DNA of 10,694 nucleotides from Clostridia bacterium (GTDB lineage: Bacteria; Bacillota; Clostridia; Oscillospirales; CAG-272): assembly GCA_017520365.1 (NCBI GenBank), contig JAFXFQ010000203.1, positions 1 through 10,694 of the forward strand, given 5' to 3'. The position numbers were made by a program, and so were the translations under genes. The number at the start of each line of letters is the position of its first letter. Position 1 is the stretch's first letter. The notes under the pieces were generated by a model, which saw nothing but the letters and a program-made list of their open reading frames with translations, had not been told where the DNA came from and did not search any database. This document shows positions 1 to 7,065 of this stretch, one piece after another.

Positions 1-1089
1 CTTGTTTGTAGTGTAGGTGTTCTTGCCTTCAACTACGTCAGCAGTGTTTTCGATGGTAACTACATCAGTGGTGCTTACCTCAACCTTGAAGGTAACGGTC
101 ACGGTCTCGCCTGCCTCTGCTTCAAGAGTCCAGGTGATAACGCCGTCAGCATAAACGCCTGCGTTGTCTGCAGAGCCGTCAACGTAGACTGTGTACTGAG
201 GAACGGTGTCTGTGATGGTAACGGTCGCCGCTTCATCTGCTGTATTGGTGTAGGCGATAGCGTATGTGAGGATGTCAACGTTGTATACCTTCTTGCCGTC
301 AATGCTCACATCGGTATTTTCTGCGAACACGTTTTTCTCTACCTCATCCTCAACTGTGTAGTTGGTGACCCACTCGGTCTCGTATTCGTTGGTTCCGTCG
401 GTAGCCGTTGCCTGGTTTTCAATGATCACAGCACCGATTCCCTCGTTTACGGTCACCTTGAAGGATACTGTAACGGTTTCCCAAGCGGGAAGGCCGTTTA
501 CGGTCCATACGATCACGTTGTTTGCGAACGCGCCGTTATTGTCTGCACTGCCCTCAACGTAGGTGGTGTTTGCGGGGATCATATCTGTGATAGTGAGATC
601 AATAGCCTCGGGGGATGTGTTTGTGAAGGTGATCTTATAGAGAAGCTCGTCGCCCTCGTATACCTTTTCACCGTCAATGCTTATTGTGTCATCCTCAGGA
701 GAGAATACGTCCTTATCAAGTGAGTTGTCGACAGTATGGTTTACTACCTCGTTTGTGAAGTAAGTATTGACGCCGTCGCGAATTACTGCAGTATTTGCAA
801 CGATAGCTTCAGTGTCATTTACCGTAACGTCAAAGGATACGGTAACGCTCTCATCTTTTGCTACTTTGAGTATCCAGTTAAGGTGTGTGCCTGCGTAGGT
901 GCCGTTGTGGGATGCGCTGCCGTTCACGTATGTTGTGTGATCGGGTATCGTATCCATAATATCTACTACAACGATCTCGCCTGTGTAGTTTGTATAGGTG
1001 ATAAAGTAGGTGAGGGTGTCGCCTGCATTTACCTTGGTGCCGTCTATCTCGGTAGTTATGTTGCCTGCAAGATAGACCTCTTTTTCCGT
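1..1089 (-). other. Three DUF11-like stalk repeats of the adhesin, the last at the window edge
   Basis: Three units of about 123-126 residues start near residues 1787, 1910 and 2036, each opening with K-x-V-Y/F. Each contains a strand like DG-x-KV-x-x-x-D-x-L-x-Y-x-I-x-Y/F-T-N, then a D-x-x-P-x-x-T-x-Y-V-x-GSA motif, then ETVTVSF or ESVTVSF, and ends in N-x-A-x-x-x-x-G-x-N-x-Y. The pattern matches the DUF11 / conserved surface repeat found in long stalks of Gram-positive and archaeal surface proteins. The third unit is almost complete when the window ends, so more units may follow. Family assignment comes from motif recognition, not a profile search. Confidence 0.75.
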
Positions 1090-4000
1090 AACCTCGTCAA
1101 AGGTAGCGTTTGTAAACGAAACGTTTGCGGTTATGGAATCGGCTGCACCTGTGTATTCCTTTGTGGTTACGTTGATTACAGATGCTTTGAGCTGTCCGTC
1201 GCCTATATCGGTGACCTGAACCACGAATCTATACTGTGTGCGGTCGTATACCACGCTGTCGATAGGTGCAGATGCATCCTCAACGATAACGAAGAAATAT
1301 GTGCCGGCGGTGCTAAGCTCTTTTTCAAATGAGAATGCACCGTTTACGTTCTGTGCAGTTTCAATGAGCTCTGCTGTGTTATCTGTAATGCTAAAGGAAT
1401 TGTTTGTCTTATAAAGCTTGAAGGAGAAGCTGTTATCTGCAAGGTCAGCGCCTGCAAGGGTCTTTGTTCCGTTAAAGGTAACGCTTGCAGCCTTTGCCGT
1501 ATAGGTGTTTGTGAAGCTTATAGCAGAGTTTTCGATGCTTGCGGATGCTATGAGCACGCCATTGCTGTCTGTAACGGTAACTACTACGGTTATGGGAGCA
1601 TTTGCACCGTCATAGCTGATTCCCGCTACCGTACCTGCCTTTTCCTTTACGGTGTAGGTATAAACGCCTGCCTCGGTGTAGGTGATGGTGTTGAAGGAGA
1701 AGCTTCCGTCAGCATTGTTGGAAACGGTCTCCTTAAGGGTATCACCCTCGTAGAGCTCGAAGAAGAATTCTTCTGCTCTGAGAGCACGGCCGTGGAGGAT
1801 CTTTGTTCCGCTGATGGTGTAGTCGGTGCTTTCTGCCTTATAGCTGTTGTGGAATGTTACTGTGCTTGTAACAGCATCCTCAAAGTAGCAGACAGCGGTG
1901 AGCTTTCCGCTTTCCTTATCATTTGTTACCTCTACTACAAGGTCATAGATGGTAGCATCATAGTACATACCGTTAAGAACGTACTTGCCCGTAGCGTGGT
2001 CGTATTCTGCACCGTCGGGGATGCTTTCTGCGATATCGTACTCGTATTTTCCGATCTTATCGAAGGTGAGGACACCGTCGAAATCTACAAACTCAACAAG
2101 TCCGTTTAGGTTGTTTGAGCCTGTGAGGAGGGGAGACGTGCGATCGCCGTCAGCGTATACGTGGAAAGTAAACTGATCTGCGCTGAGGGGCATGCCTGTG
2201 AGCACCTTTGAAACTGTACCGTCAAGATCGATGGAGGTATCCTCGGGATCGTAGGTGTTTGTGAAATAGAGGTTGCCCTTGTTGTTGTCGGTAACAGTGG
2301 GAGCCTTTTCATTTCTTGCCGCATCGTTGAAGGGCTCAATGGTCATCTCTGCGGAGATCTTACCGCCTGCATCCTCTGAAACTACCACGGTGATGAAGTA
2401 CTGTGCCTCGGAGTAGGTCCAGCCGCTTCTGCCGTCGTTTTCTTCATATACTATATAGTAGTGTGTACCGATCTGAGCCTTGGTATAGACACCGCTGATA
2501 CGAGCTATACCTGCAGCATCTGAAATGATAAGATTTGTGCTTGTAATGGGGGCATTAGGGTCAAGGGGAGTTCCGTTTGCATCAACTGCTATGGATCTGA
2601 ACTTAAATCCCTGTGCTGTAACCGTATTATCACCGGAATTGTTGATAACGGTCTTTTCAATATCCATGCTGATGGGTGCGGTCTCGTAGGTGTTTGTAAA
2701 TTCAACCACGTAATCGAGAGCACTGTCGCCTGATTCATTTTTGATCTCGGAGCTGTTGAGACCAACTACCGTGGCAACGAGGCTGCCGCCGTTGTCGGTA
2801 ACGATAACGTCAAAGGTGTAGATCACACGGTCGTATGAAATGTTTACAACGTTGCCCTTGATCTCGCTTACTCTGTAGGAGTAGGTGCCTGCCTCGGTAT
2901 ATGTTTCGCCATTGAGAACGTCTTCAACGGTTACAGTCTTTTTTCCGTATTCGTTAGCACCGTAGCTTACGGAACCGTTTGCAATGTTGATCCATTCCTT
3001 GCCTGCAACGGAGTACTTGTCAACGGCAAAGCTGAAGTCTCCGCCCTGGAGGCGGTCTGCAACTGTTGCATCAGCAAAGTTCTTGATGATCTCAATGTCA
3101 AGATCCACCAGAACGGGGGAGGGGGTGTAGTGGTTGAGAACAACAGCGGTAGCATTGCCGTCTGCAGGGATAACAAGTGCGTTGTCTGCATCGGCGGTCT
3201 CGCCGGAGTGGTTGCGGGTGCGATATGATACTGTGAAGTGGTTGTCGGGTGTTGCTTCTGTAACTGTAACGGCAGTGCCCTCGGGAATTCTGAGGACCTC
3301 AATGGTCTGTCTGTCCTTGATAGTGAAGCTCAGGTTGCCAAGGCTGTCTGCAGTTACGTCAAAGGCGGAGGCGTGTGCGCTGTCCATTACGGAGAAGGTC
3401 TTTCCCGCAAGGGCAGAGCCCAGACTTACGATGATGTCAAAGCCTGTGTCGCGGATGCTTTCGGGAACTGCATGATCGCTGGTGATCTCCTTTGTAATGA
3501 AGAGGTTGCCGTACTTGTTAGGTGCATTTGTAACGGTTGCGGACACAAACTGTGCTTTGCCGTTAAGAGCCTCGCTTACAAGGGGAACGATAACGCTGTC
3601 TGTCTTGCTTTCGATGTAATAATCGCCGTTAACGATCTCGCCGATGGCGCACTCTGTGCCTCCGGGGATTCCGGTAACGAATACAGTTTCGCCTGCCTTT
3701 ACGCTTACTGTGAGTACATTGTTTTCGTAGGTGCTGTTAACCGCATTGCCGTTTGCATCAACAACTGCGGGGGATGCGGTAACGCCTGCGGGAACGGTTA
3801 CTGTGAGAGCGTACGTGTCGTCAGCGTTGCCGATAGCTTCGGTAACAGTCTTTGTTAGAGCAATGCCTGTATCGATCTTTACCGTAAGTATACCGTTGTT
3901 GCCCAGCCACACTACCACGTCGTTGTCGTTGTGTTCTTCGATCTCAGCGGTGCCATGCAGATATTCGGGAGAATAGTACTGAACAGCGGTTCCTGTAGTG

Positions 4001-6441
4001 TTTTCGGCCTTATCCACAGTCATGTTGTGGAGGCGGCTCGTTCTGACGGAGCCAACACCGAGTACCGCATAGATATCTGCGTTGGGGTTTTTACTCTTGT
4101 ATGCATTGATCGTGCTCTTTACGAGAGCTTCATCGTCTATTGCAACGCCTATGTCTGAGGTAATATATCCGTTTGTACTGTCGTAGTTTACGTACTTCTT
4201 TGCGTTGTTGTCGTAGAAGGAGGCGGATTCCTTAAGATATCCCCAGTCGGTATATACGAGGTAGGTTACCTCTTCTGCCGCATTTGCCGCGTCATTTGCA
4301 TCGGGAGTGGGATGGTAATAAGTAACATATGTGTATACCTTTTCGTCAAGTGCGGTGTTGAGATATTCATCGTAGGTCATCCACGAAAGGGCGTATTTGG
4401 AGTCATCCCATACGATACCGTACTGATTGTTTTCATTGATGCTGATCTCTTTATCGGTATTAATGTCAGTAATGGATGTGAATATGCCCTGATTTGCCTG
4501 ATGGTAGTAATATCTGTTCTCGGGAGAGGGCTTGAAGCCGACGTGAGCATCACCTTTCGTTACTACACCGTTTACAGCCGCATTTTTTACGCCGAAACGG
4601 TTGGAGTAGAAGGAAACGGTGCCCTCTGCATCGTTGATATACTCATATCCCTGGAGCTTGGAAACGTCTATCTTTTCGCCGGGGAGAAGAATATCGGAGT
4701 CAATTCCTACGGTGTAATATACACGGAGAGGATTCTGAAGAAGCTCTGTGATGGTGGAGACGGTGGAGCTTCCTACGGTTTCGGAGACAGTTCTTTCCAT
4801 AATGATGGGGAGGATCTCCTGGTTGATCCTGATCTCCAGCTTCTGTGTGCCGTCTGCCTGCTCGATGATCTTGATGAGGATGTCTTCTGCTGTATTCCAT
4901 GCCTCGTTGGTGGTGGGGTTTGTGCCTTTTGCCTCGGCTACAGTATAAGTGCCGTCAGCATTCTTTGTTACCCCGTAGGAGGCGCCGAAGAGAGTCACTG
5001 ACTGGATCTCTTTGATCTCCATATGCTGGCCGATGAAGTCAACGTAGATAAGGGGAGTATTATCAACACCGGTCGCTCCGTCAACGGACGTGCTGGAGGA
5101 AATGGGATTGAATACGCCGCTGGAGAGCTCCTCGTAGATCTGTGTGAATGTATCGCTCAGCTCTGCGCTGGAAACGGGATAATATGTGTCAACGTAATTG
5201 ATGTTGTTTTTGATATCGTCAAGAGTGATATTGGATACTCTTGTATAACCGTGATCTGCGGTGAATGTGTATCTGCCGTAATAGTTTTCTTCTCGTTCTA
5301 TTGTGTTGCCGTTAAGCCAGCTGAGATAGAGCTTGTATGCATCGGTGATAAGCTTGCTTGAATTTGAGTTGTTGAAGCCGTCAGTTTTAGAGCCGGGGTT
5401 GATTATTGCGTTTGCAGCCGCATCTCCTGCAATGTCAACGCCTATGCCATATACCATGGGAGCTTTTCCGTATGCATTTTCAACGCTTGCTCTTCTGAAG
5501 GAGGCAGTGAGAAGGGTTGTGAGAGCTACGCCGGAGGGAACTCCGCTGCCTGTGAAGATAGAGCGGGGAGACTGTCCCTCAATGTTGTAGAATGTATTCT
5601 GTGCGGCTGTGTTTGCAGCTCCGTCTGTGAGAAGGATGGCAACAGGTGCGCGTCCTTCTTTATCGGTTGCGCCTTCAAGCATACGCATACCAAGGTCAAA
5701 GCCTGCCTGAGTGTTGGTGCCTCTTGCATAACCGTCTGTGTTGTTATAAAGAAGTGCTCCGTCCTCGTCAAAGGCCTGAATCGTGCCGCCCTTGTCCTGA
5801 CGGTTGTTTTCATCGAAGTAGAACTTGTTGTTGCGAACACGAAGTTCAACGCCGTTCTCATATCTGCCGAAGGGAAGGATCTGAATTGCATCATAGTTAT
5901 ATGCTACGATACCGATTCTGATATCATCGGAATTGAGCAGATCGGAGAGAAGGCCGTTGGAGGCTTCGATAAGCTTTTCAAGTCTTGTTGTGTTTTCGCT
6001 GATGATGTCGTCCATGGAGGTAGAGTCGTCAAGGATAAGAACAACGTCCAGGGGACCGGAGGAGCGGATGGTTTTCTTGGAGGTCATGGTGGAGCCCAGA
6101 GCGGAGAAAATGATCTGGAATGCCTCGTCATCCTTGAGGTTTACCTCAAATGATGATCCCGGAGCACCACTGCTGTTGAGGGTAACGATGTCGCCGTCCT
6201 TGTAAACGGACTTGTCTACCCAGACGCGACCGGCATATCGGTTGCCGTCTGTGGCGGTGCCCATCATGCTTTCCCAGCTGTCAGCTGTGCCGGGGTCGGA
6301 AAATGTGCCTACAATGGCAGAGTCTGAGAGGTGGGGAGACACCTCTGCATTTGCAGCGCTTGCCGCAAGCGGAATGTAGCCTGCTATCAGAGCCAGACAA
6401 AGAAACAGGCTTAGCAGTCTTCTTGAAAAGTTGTTTTTCAT
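1..6441 (-). CDS. Giant VWA / isopeptide-domain surface adhesin, C-terminus cut by the window edge
   Basis: This is a secreted, probably wall-anchored adhesin or pilus-tip-like protein. The frame is open for 2147 codons with no stop, so the C-terminus and any LPXTG sorting signal lie outside the window. The ATG at 6441 is preceded by GGAGG at a normal distance. Residues 1-29 form a signal peptide: Lys/Arg-rich start, hydrophobic core SLFLCLALIAGYIPLA, likely cleavage after ASA. Around residue 72 there is an RVWVDKSVY motif that I associate with Firmicutes VWA surface proteins. Domain order is then VWA (about 128-445), a linking region (about 446-847), two Cna_B-like beta domains (848-977 and 978-1107), five FctA-like domains (1109-1782) and three DUF11-like repeats (1785-2147). 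Only two Cys were seen after the signal peptide (about C931 and C1518), which suits a stalk stabilised by isopeptide rather than disulfide bonds. No sortase gene or partner pilin is in view. Export and adhesin class are well supported; the ligand is unknown. Confidence 0.9.
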   Translation of the reverse strand, partial: MKNNFSRRLLSLFLCLALIAGYIPLAASAANAEVSPHLSDSAIVGTFSDPGTADSWESMMGTATDGNRYAGRVWVDKSVYKDGDIVTLNSSGAPGSSFEVNLKDDEAFQIIFSALGSTMTSKKTIRSSGPLDVVLILDDSTSMDDIISENTTRLEKLIEASNGLLSDLLNSDDIRIGIVAYNYDAIQILPFGRYENGVELRVRNNKFYFDENNRQDKGGTIQAFDEDGALLYNNTDGYARGTNTQAGFDLGMRMLEGATDKEGRAPVAILLTDGAANTAAQNTFYNIEGQSPRSIFTGSGVPSGVALTTLLTASFRRASVENAYGKAPMVYGIGVDIAGDAAANAIINPGSKTDGFNNSNSSKLITDAYKLYLSWLNGNTIEREENYYGRYTFTADHGYTRVSNITLDDIKNNINYVDTYYPVSSAELSDTFTQIYEELSSGVFNPISSSTSVDGATGVDNTPLIYVDFIGQHMEIKEIQSVTLFGASYGVTKNADGTYTVAEAKGTNPTTNEAWNTAEDILIKIIEQADGTQKLEIRINQEILPIIMERTVSETVGSSTVSTITELLQNPLRVYYTVGIDSDILLPGEKIDVSKLQGYEYINDAEGTVSFYSNRFGVKNAAVNGVVTKGDAHVGFKPSPENRYYYHQANQGIFTSITDINTDKEISINENNQYGIVWDDSKYALSWMTYDEYLNTALDEKVYTYVTYYHPTPDANDAANAAEEVTYLVYTDWGYLKESASFYDNNAKKYVNYDSTNGYITSDIGVAIDDEALVKSTINAYKSKNPNADIYAVLGVGSVRTSRLHNMTVDKAENTTGTAVQYYSPEYLHGTAEIEEHNDNDVVVWLGNNGILTVKIDTGIALTKTVTEAIGNADDTYALTVTVPAGVTASPAVVDANGNAVNSTYENNVLTVSVKAGETVFVTGIPGGTECAIGEIVNGDYYIESKTDSVIVPLVSEALNGKAQFVSATVTNAPNKYGNLFITKEITSDHAVPESIRDTGFDIIVSLGSALAGKTFSVMDSAHASAFDVTADSLGNLSFTIKDRQTIEVLRIPEGTAVTVTEATPDNHFTVSYRTRNHSGETADADNALVIPADGNATAVVLNHYTPSPVLVDLDIEIIKNFADATVADRLQGGDFSFAVDKYSVAGKEWINIANGSVSYGANEYGKKTVTVEDVLNGETYTEAGTYSYRVSEIKGNVVNISYDRVIYTFDVIVTDNGGSLVATVVGLNSSEIKNESGDSALDYVVEFTNTYETAPISMDIEKTVINNSGDNTVTAQGFKFRSIAVDANGTPLDPNAPITSTNLIISDAAGIARISGVYTKAQIGTHYYIVYEENDGRSGWTYSEAQYFITVVVSEDAGGKISAEMTIEPFNDAARNEKAPTVTDNNKGNLYFTNTYDPEDTSIDLDGTVSKVLTGMPLSADQFTFHVYADGDRTSPLLTGSNNLNGLVEFVDFDGVLTFDKIGKYEYDIAESIPDGAEYDHATGKYVLNGMYYDATIYDLVVEVTNDKESGKLTAVCYFEDAVTSTVTFHNSYKAESTDYTISGTKILHGRALRAEEFFFELYEGDTLKETVSNNADGSFSFNTITYTEAGVYTYTVKEKAGTVAGISYDGANAPITVVVTVTDSNGVLIASASIENSAISFTNTYTAKAASVTFNGTKTLAGADLADNSFSFKLYKTNNSFSITDNTAELIETAQNVNGAFSFEKELSTAGTYFFVIVEDASAPIDSVVYDRTQYRFVVQVTDIGDGQLKASVINVTTKEYTGAADSITANVSFTNATFDEVTEKEVYLAGNITTEIDGTKVNAGDTLTYFITYTNYTGEIVVVDIMDTIPDHTTYVNGSASHNGTYAGTHLNWILKVAKDESVTVSFDVTVNDTEAIVANTAVIRDGVNTYFTNEVVNHTVDNSLDKDVFSPEDDTISIDGEKVYEGDELLYKITFTNTSPEAIDLTITDMIPANTTYVEGSADNNGAFANNVIVWTVNGLPAWETVTVSFKVTVNEGIGAVIIENQATATDGTNEYETEWVTNYTVEDEVEKNVFAENTDVSIDGKKVYNVDILTYAIAYTNTADEAATVTITDTVPQYTVYVDGSADNAGVYADGVITWTLEAEAGETVTVTFKVEVSTTDVVTIENTADVVEGKNTYTTNK
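1096..3117 (-). other. Five consecutive FctA/Spy0128-like isopeptide domains of the adhesin
   Basis: Five domains of roughly 110-145 residues follow each other. Each has a Lys on its first strand, a Glu in a Y/F-x-x-x-E-like motif after an aromatic strand, and an Asn in a terminal F-T/H-N strand. Triads read from the sequence are K1120/E1193/N1250, K1263/E1333/N1395, K1412/E1472/N1532, K1547/E1600/N1645 and K1660/E1721/N1778. In the FctA/Spy0128 pilin family these residues form a spontaneous Lys-Asn bond with Glu as catalyst. A GxYxYxVxE-type motif, as in GVYTYTVKE, is visible in several copies. The copies are clearly divergent in sequence, so this is an old protein-level repeat and not a recent DNA duplication. 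Confidence 0.8.
5107..6060 (-). other. VWA domain of the adhesin, with MIDAS motif and long insertions
   Basis: This is the segment encoding the predicted binding head. The strand LDVVLIL leads into D138-x-S140-x-S142, the DxSxS metal-site motif. The second MIDAS loop is GTNTQAG (T242/T244), and the third is LLTDG with D273. All three metal-coordinating elements are therefore present, which predicts a divalent-metal site. About 100 residues separate the first and second loops, including a charged, Asn/Asp-rich stretch at about 180-235. A further long stretch follows LLTDG before the last helix (about 428-440, LSDTFTQIYEEL). VWA domains of pilus-tip adhesins such as pneumococcal RrgA also carry inserted arms, so a similar fold is possible, but that comparison is inference. 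Confidence 0.85.
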
Positions 6442-6476
6442 ATTATTTTCCTCCATGTTTTTTCGGAATAATTTAT

Positions 6477-6505
6477 AATGTAATATAGCGAAGCATTGTT
6501 TTCAA
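6477..6505 (-). promoter_or_regulatory. Likely promoter of the adhesin gene
   Basis: On the minus strand TTGAAA (6500-6505) and TACATT (6477-6482) are separated by 17 bases, giving a sigma-A-like promoter about 35 bases upstream of the adhesin ATG. The leader would be about 30 nt and contains the GGAGGAAAA ribosome site. The -10 matches the consensus at only 4 of 6 positions, so this is a moderate prediction. No terminator was seen between the upstream small gene and this promoter, so read-through from that gene is also possible. Confidence 0.45.
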
Positions 6506-6513
6506 CATAATAC

Positions 6514-6864
6514 TCATTGTGCGTTATCAGGACAGGTGCATATGCCGATCAGCTCTTCGCCGTGCTTGTAATAGCGACAGTCCTCGCACACGCTGTTCAC
6601 GTTTTTTTTACCATCAAAGCTTTTGCAGGGAGGCTGGATGGCTGTGACAAAGGGCTTGCCGTCATCGGTATACTGCGGGGCTTTTATGAAATCCGGATAG
6701 ATCTCAATGGGCTCTGCGTATTGAGAATGTCGATCCCGTTCCTCGTAAAAGCCGTATCTTATTTCGAACGATTTGCCGCAGAGGTTTATTGTTTTGTAAA
6801 GATCGCCCTCTTTCGGCGGAGATGGACTTGTCTCAGTATTGAAGCCTAATAAAGTCTTAAACAT
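6514..6864 (-). CDS. Small cysteine-containing protein of unknown function (116 aa)
   Basis: I do not recognise a named family. The start is placed at the ATG at 6864 because AGGAG sits 7 bases upstream of it. An in-frame ATG nine codons earlier (6891) lies inside the U-tract side of an inverted repeat and has no ribosome site. The product is soluble, with no signal peptide or membrane segment. The N-terminal half is polar, with Pro/Ser-rich SPSPPKEGD and then NLCGKSFEIRYGF. The C-terminus holds C-x2-C-x11-C-x-C (SVCEDCRYYKHG, then GICTCP), which could bind zinc or iron. A further Cys sits in QPPCKSF. The gene lies between the regulator and the adhesin on the same strand. A real gene is likely given the start site and conserved-looking Cys cluster; metal binding is inference. 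Confidence 0.7.
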   Translation of the reverse strand: MFKTLLGFNTETSPSPPKEGDLYKTINLCGKSFEIRYGFYEERDRHSQYAEPIEIYPDFIKAPQYTDDGKPFVTAIQPPCKSFDGKKNVNSVCEDCRYYKHGEELIGICTCPDNAQ

Positions 6865-6891
6865 ATTTATTCTCCTGTGAAAAGTCAACAT

Positions 6892-6945
6892 AAAAAAGGT
6901 CTGCGTACTTTTGCTTTTGTGATTAAAGTATAGCAGACCTTTTTT
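6892..6945 (-). terminator. Long inverted repeat, probable terminator of the regulator transcript
   Basis: Six A, GGTCTGC, then TACTTT are mirrored by AAAGTA, GCAGACC and six T. That is a perfect 13-bp outer arm plus a 6-bp inner arm separated by a one- versus two-base mismatch, around a loop of about 13 bases. Both strands end in a T-run, so it could act bidirectionally. On the minus strand it lies about 120 bases after the regulator stop and just before the small Cys gene. Nothing else was recognised in the AT-rich stretch 6946-7065. Confidence 0.75.
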
Positions 6946-6955
6946 GAATTGTGTA
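6927..6955 (-). promoter_or_regulatory. Possible promoter of the small Cys-protein gene, overlapping the hairpin
   Basis: On the minus strand TACACA (6950-6955) and TATACT (6927-6932) are 17 bases apart. The -10 matches the consensus at 5 of 6 positions and the -35 at 4 of 6. The spacer contains the upstream arm of the inverted repeat. A transcript starting near 6920 would carry only the downstream arm, so it would escape the terminator that stops read-through from the regulator. Confidence 0.4.
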
Positions 6956-7065
6956 TTACCTTGAAATTGAAATTTAGTACATATTTTCTGACAGCAATTA
7001 TTTGGAATTATATCTTTTTTTGCCGATGCCGGATATACGTTTGGGATATTTGGGAATGCTTTTCT

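Noticed and set aside
736..1332. A 198-codon plus-strand frame opposite the adhesin
   Set aside because: It is in codon register with the adhesin on the other strand. Its Cys/Tyr/Val-rich translation is the reverse complement of Thr/Val/Asn-rich repeat codons.
1..3117. Tandem DNA repeats or a CRISPR-like array in the adhesin gene
   Set aside because: The periodicity is at the protein level (about 110-145 residues per unit) and the DNA of the copies is clearly divergent. There are no short direct repeats with unique spacers.
4312..5001. A 229-codon plus-strand frame opposite the adhesin
   Set aside because: It is codon-aligned with the adhesin frame, which continues through it without a stop and encodes the recognisable end of the VWA-to-stalk region.
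6865..6891. A longer start for the small Cys protein at 6891
   Set aside because: That ATG directly follows the T-run of the inverted repeat and has no Shine-Dalgarno site, whereas the ATG at 6864 has AGGAG at ideal spacing.
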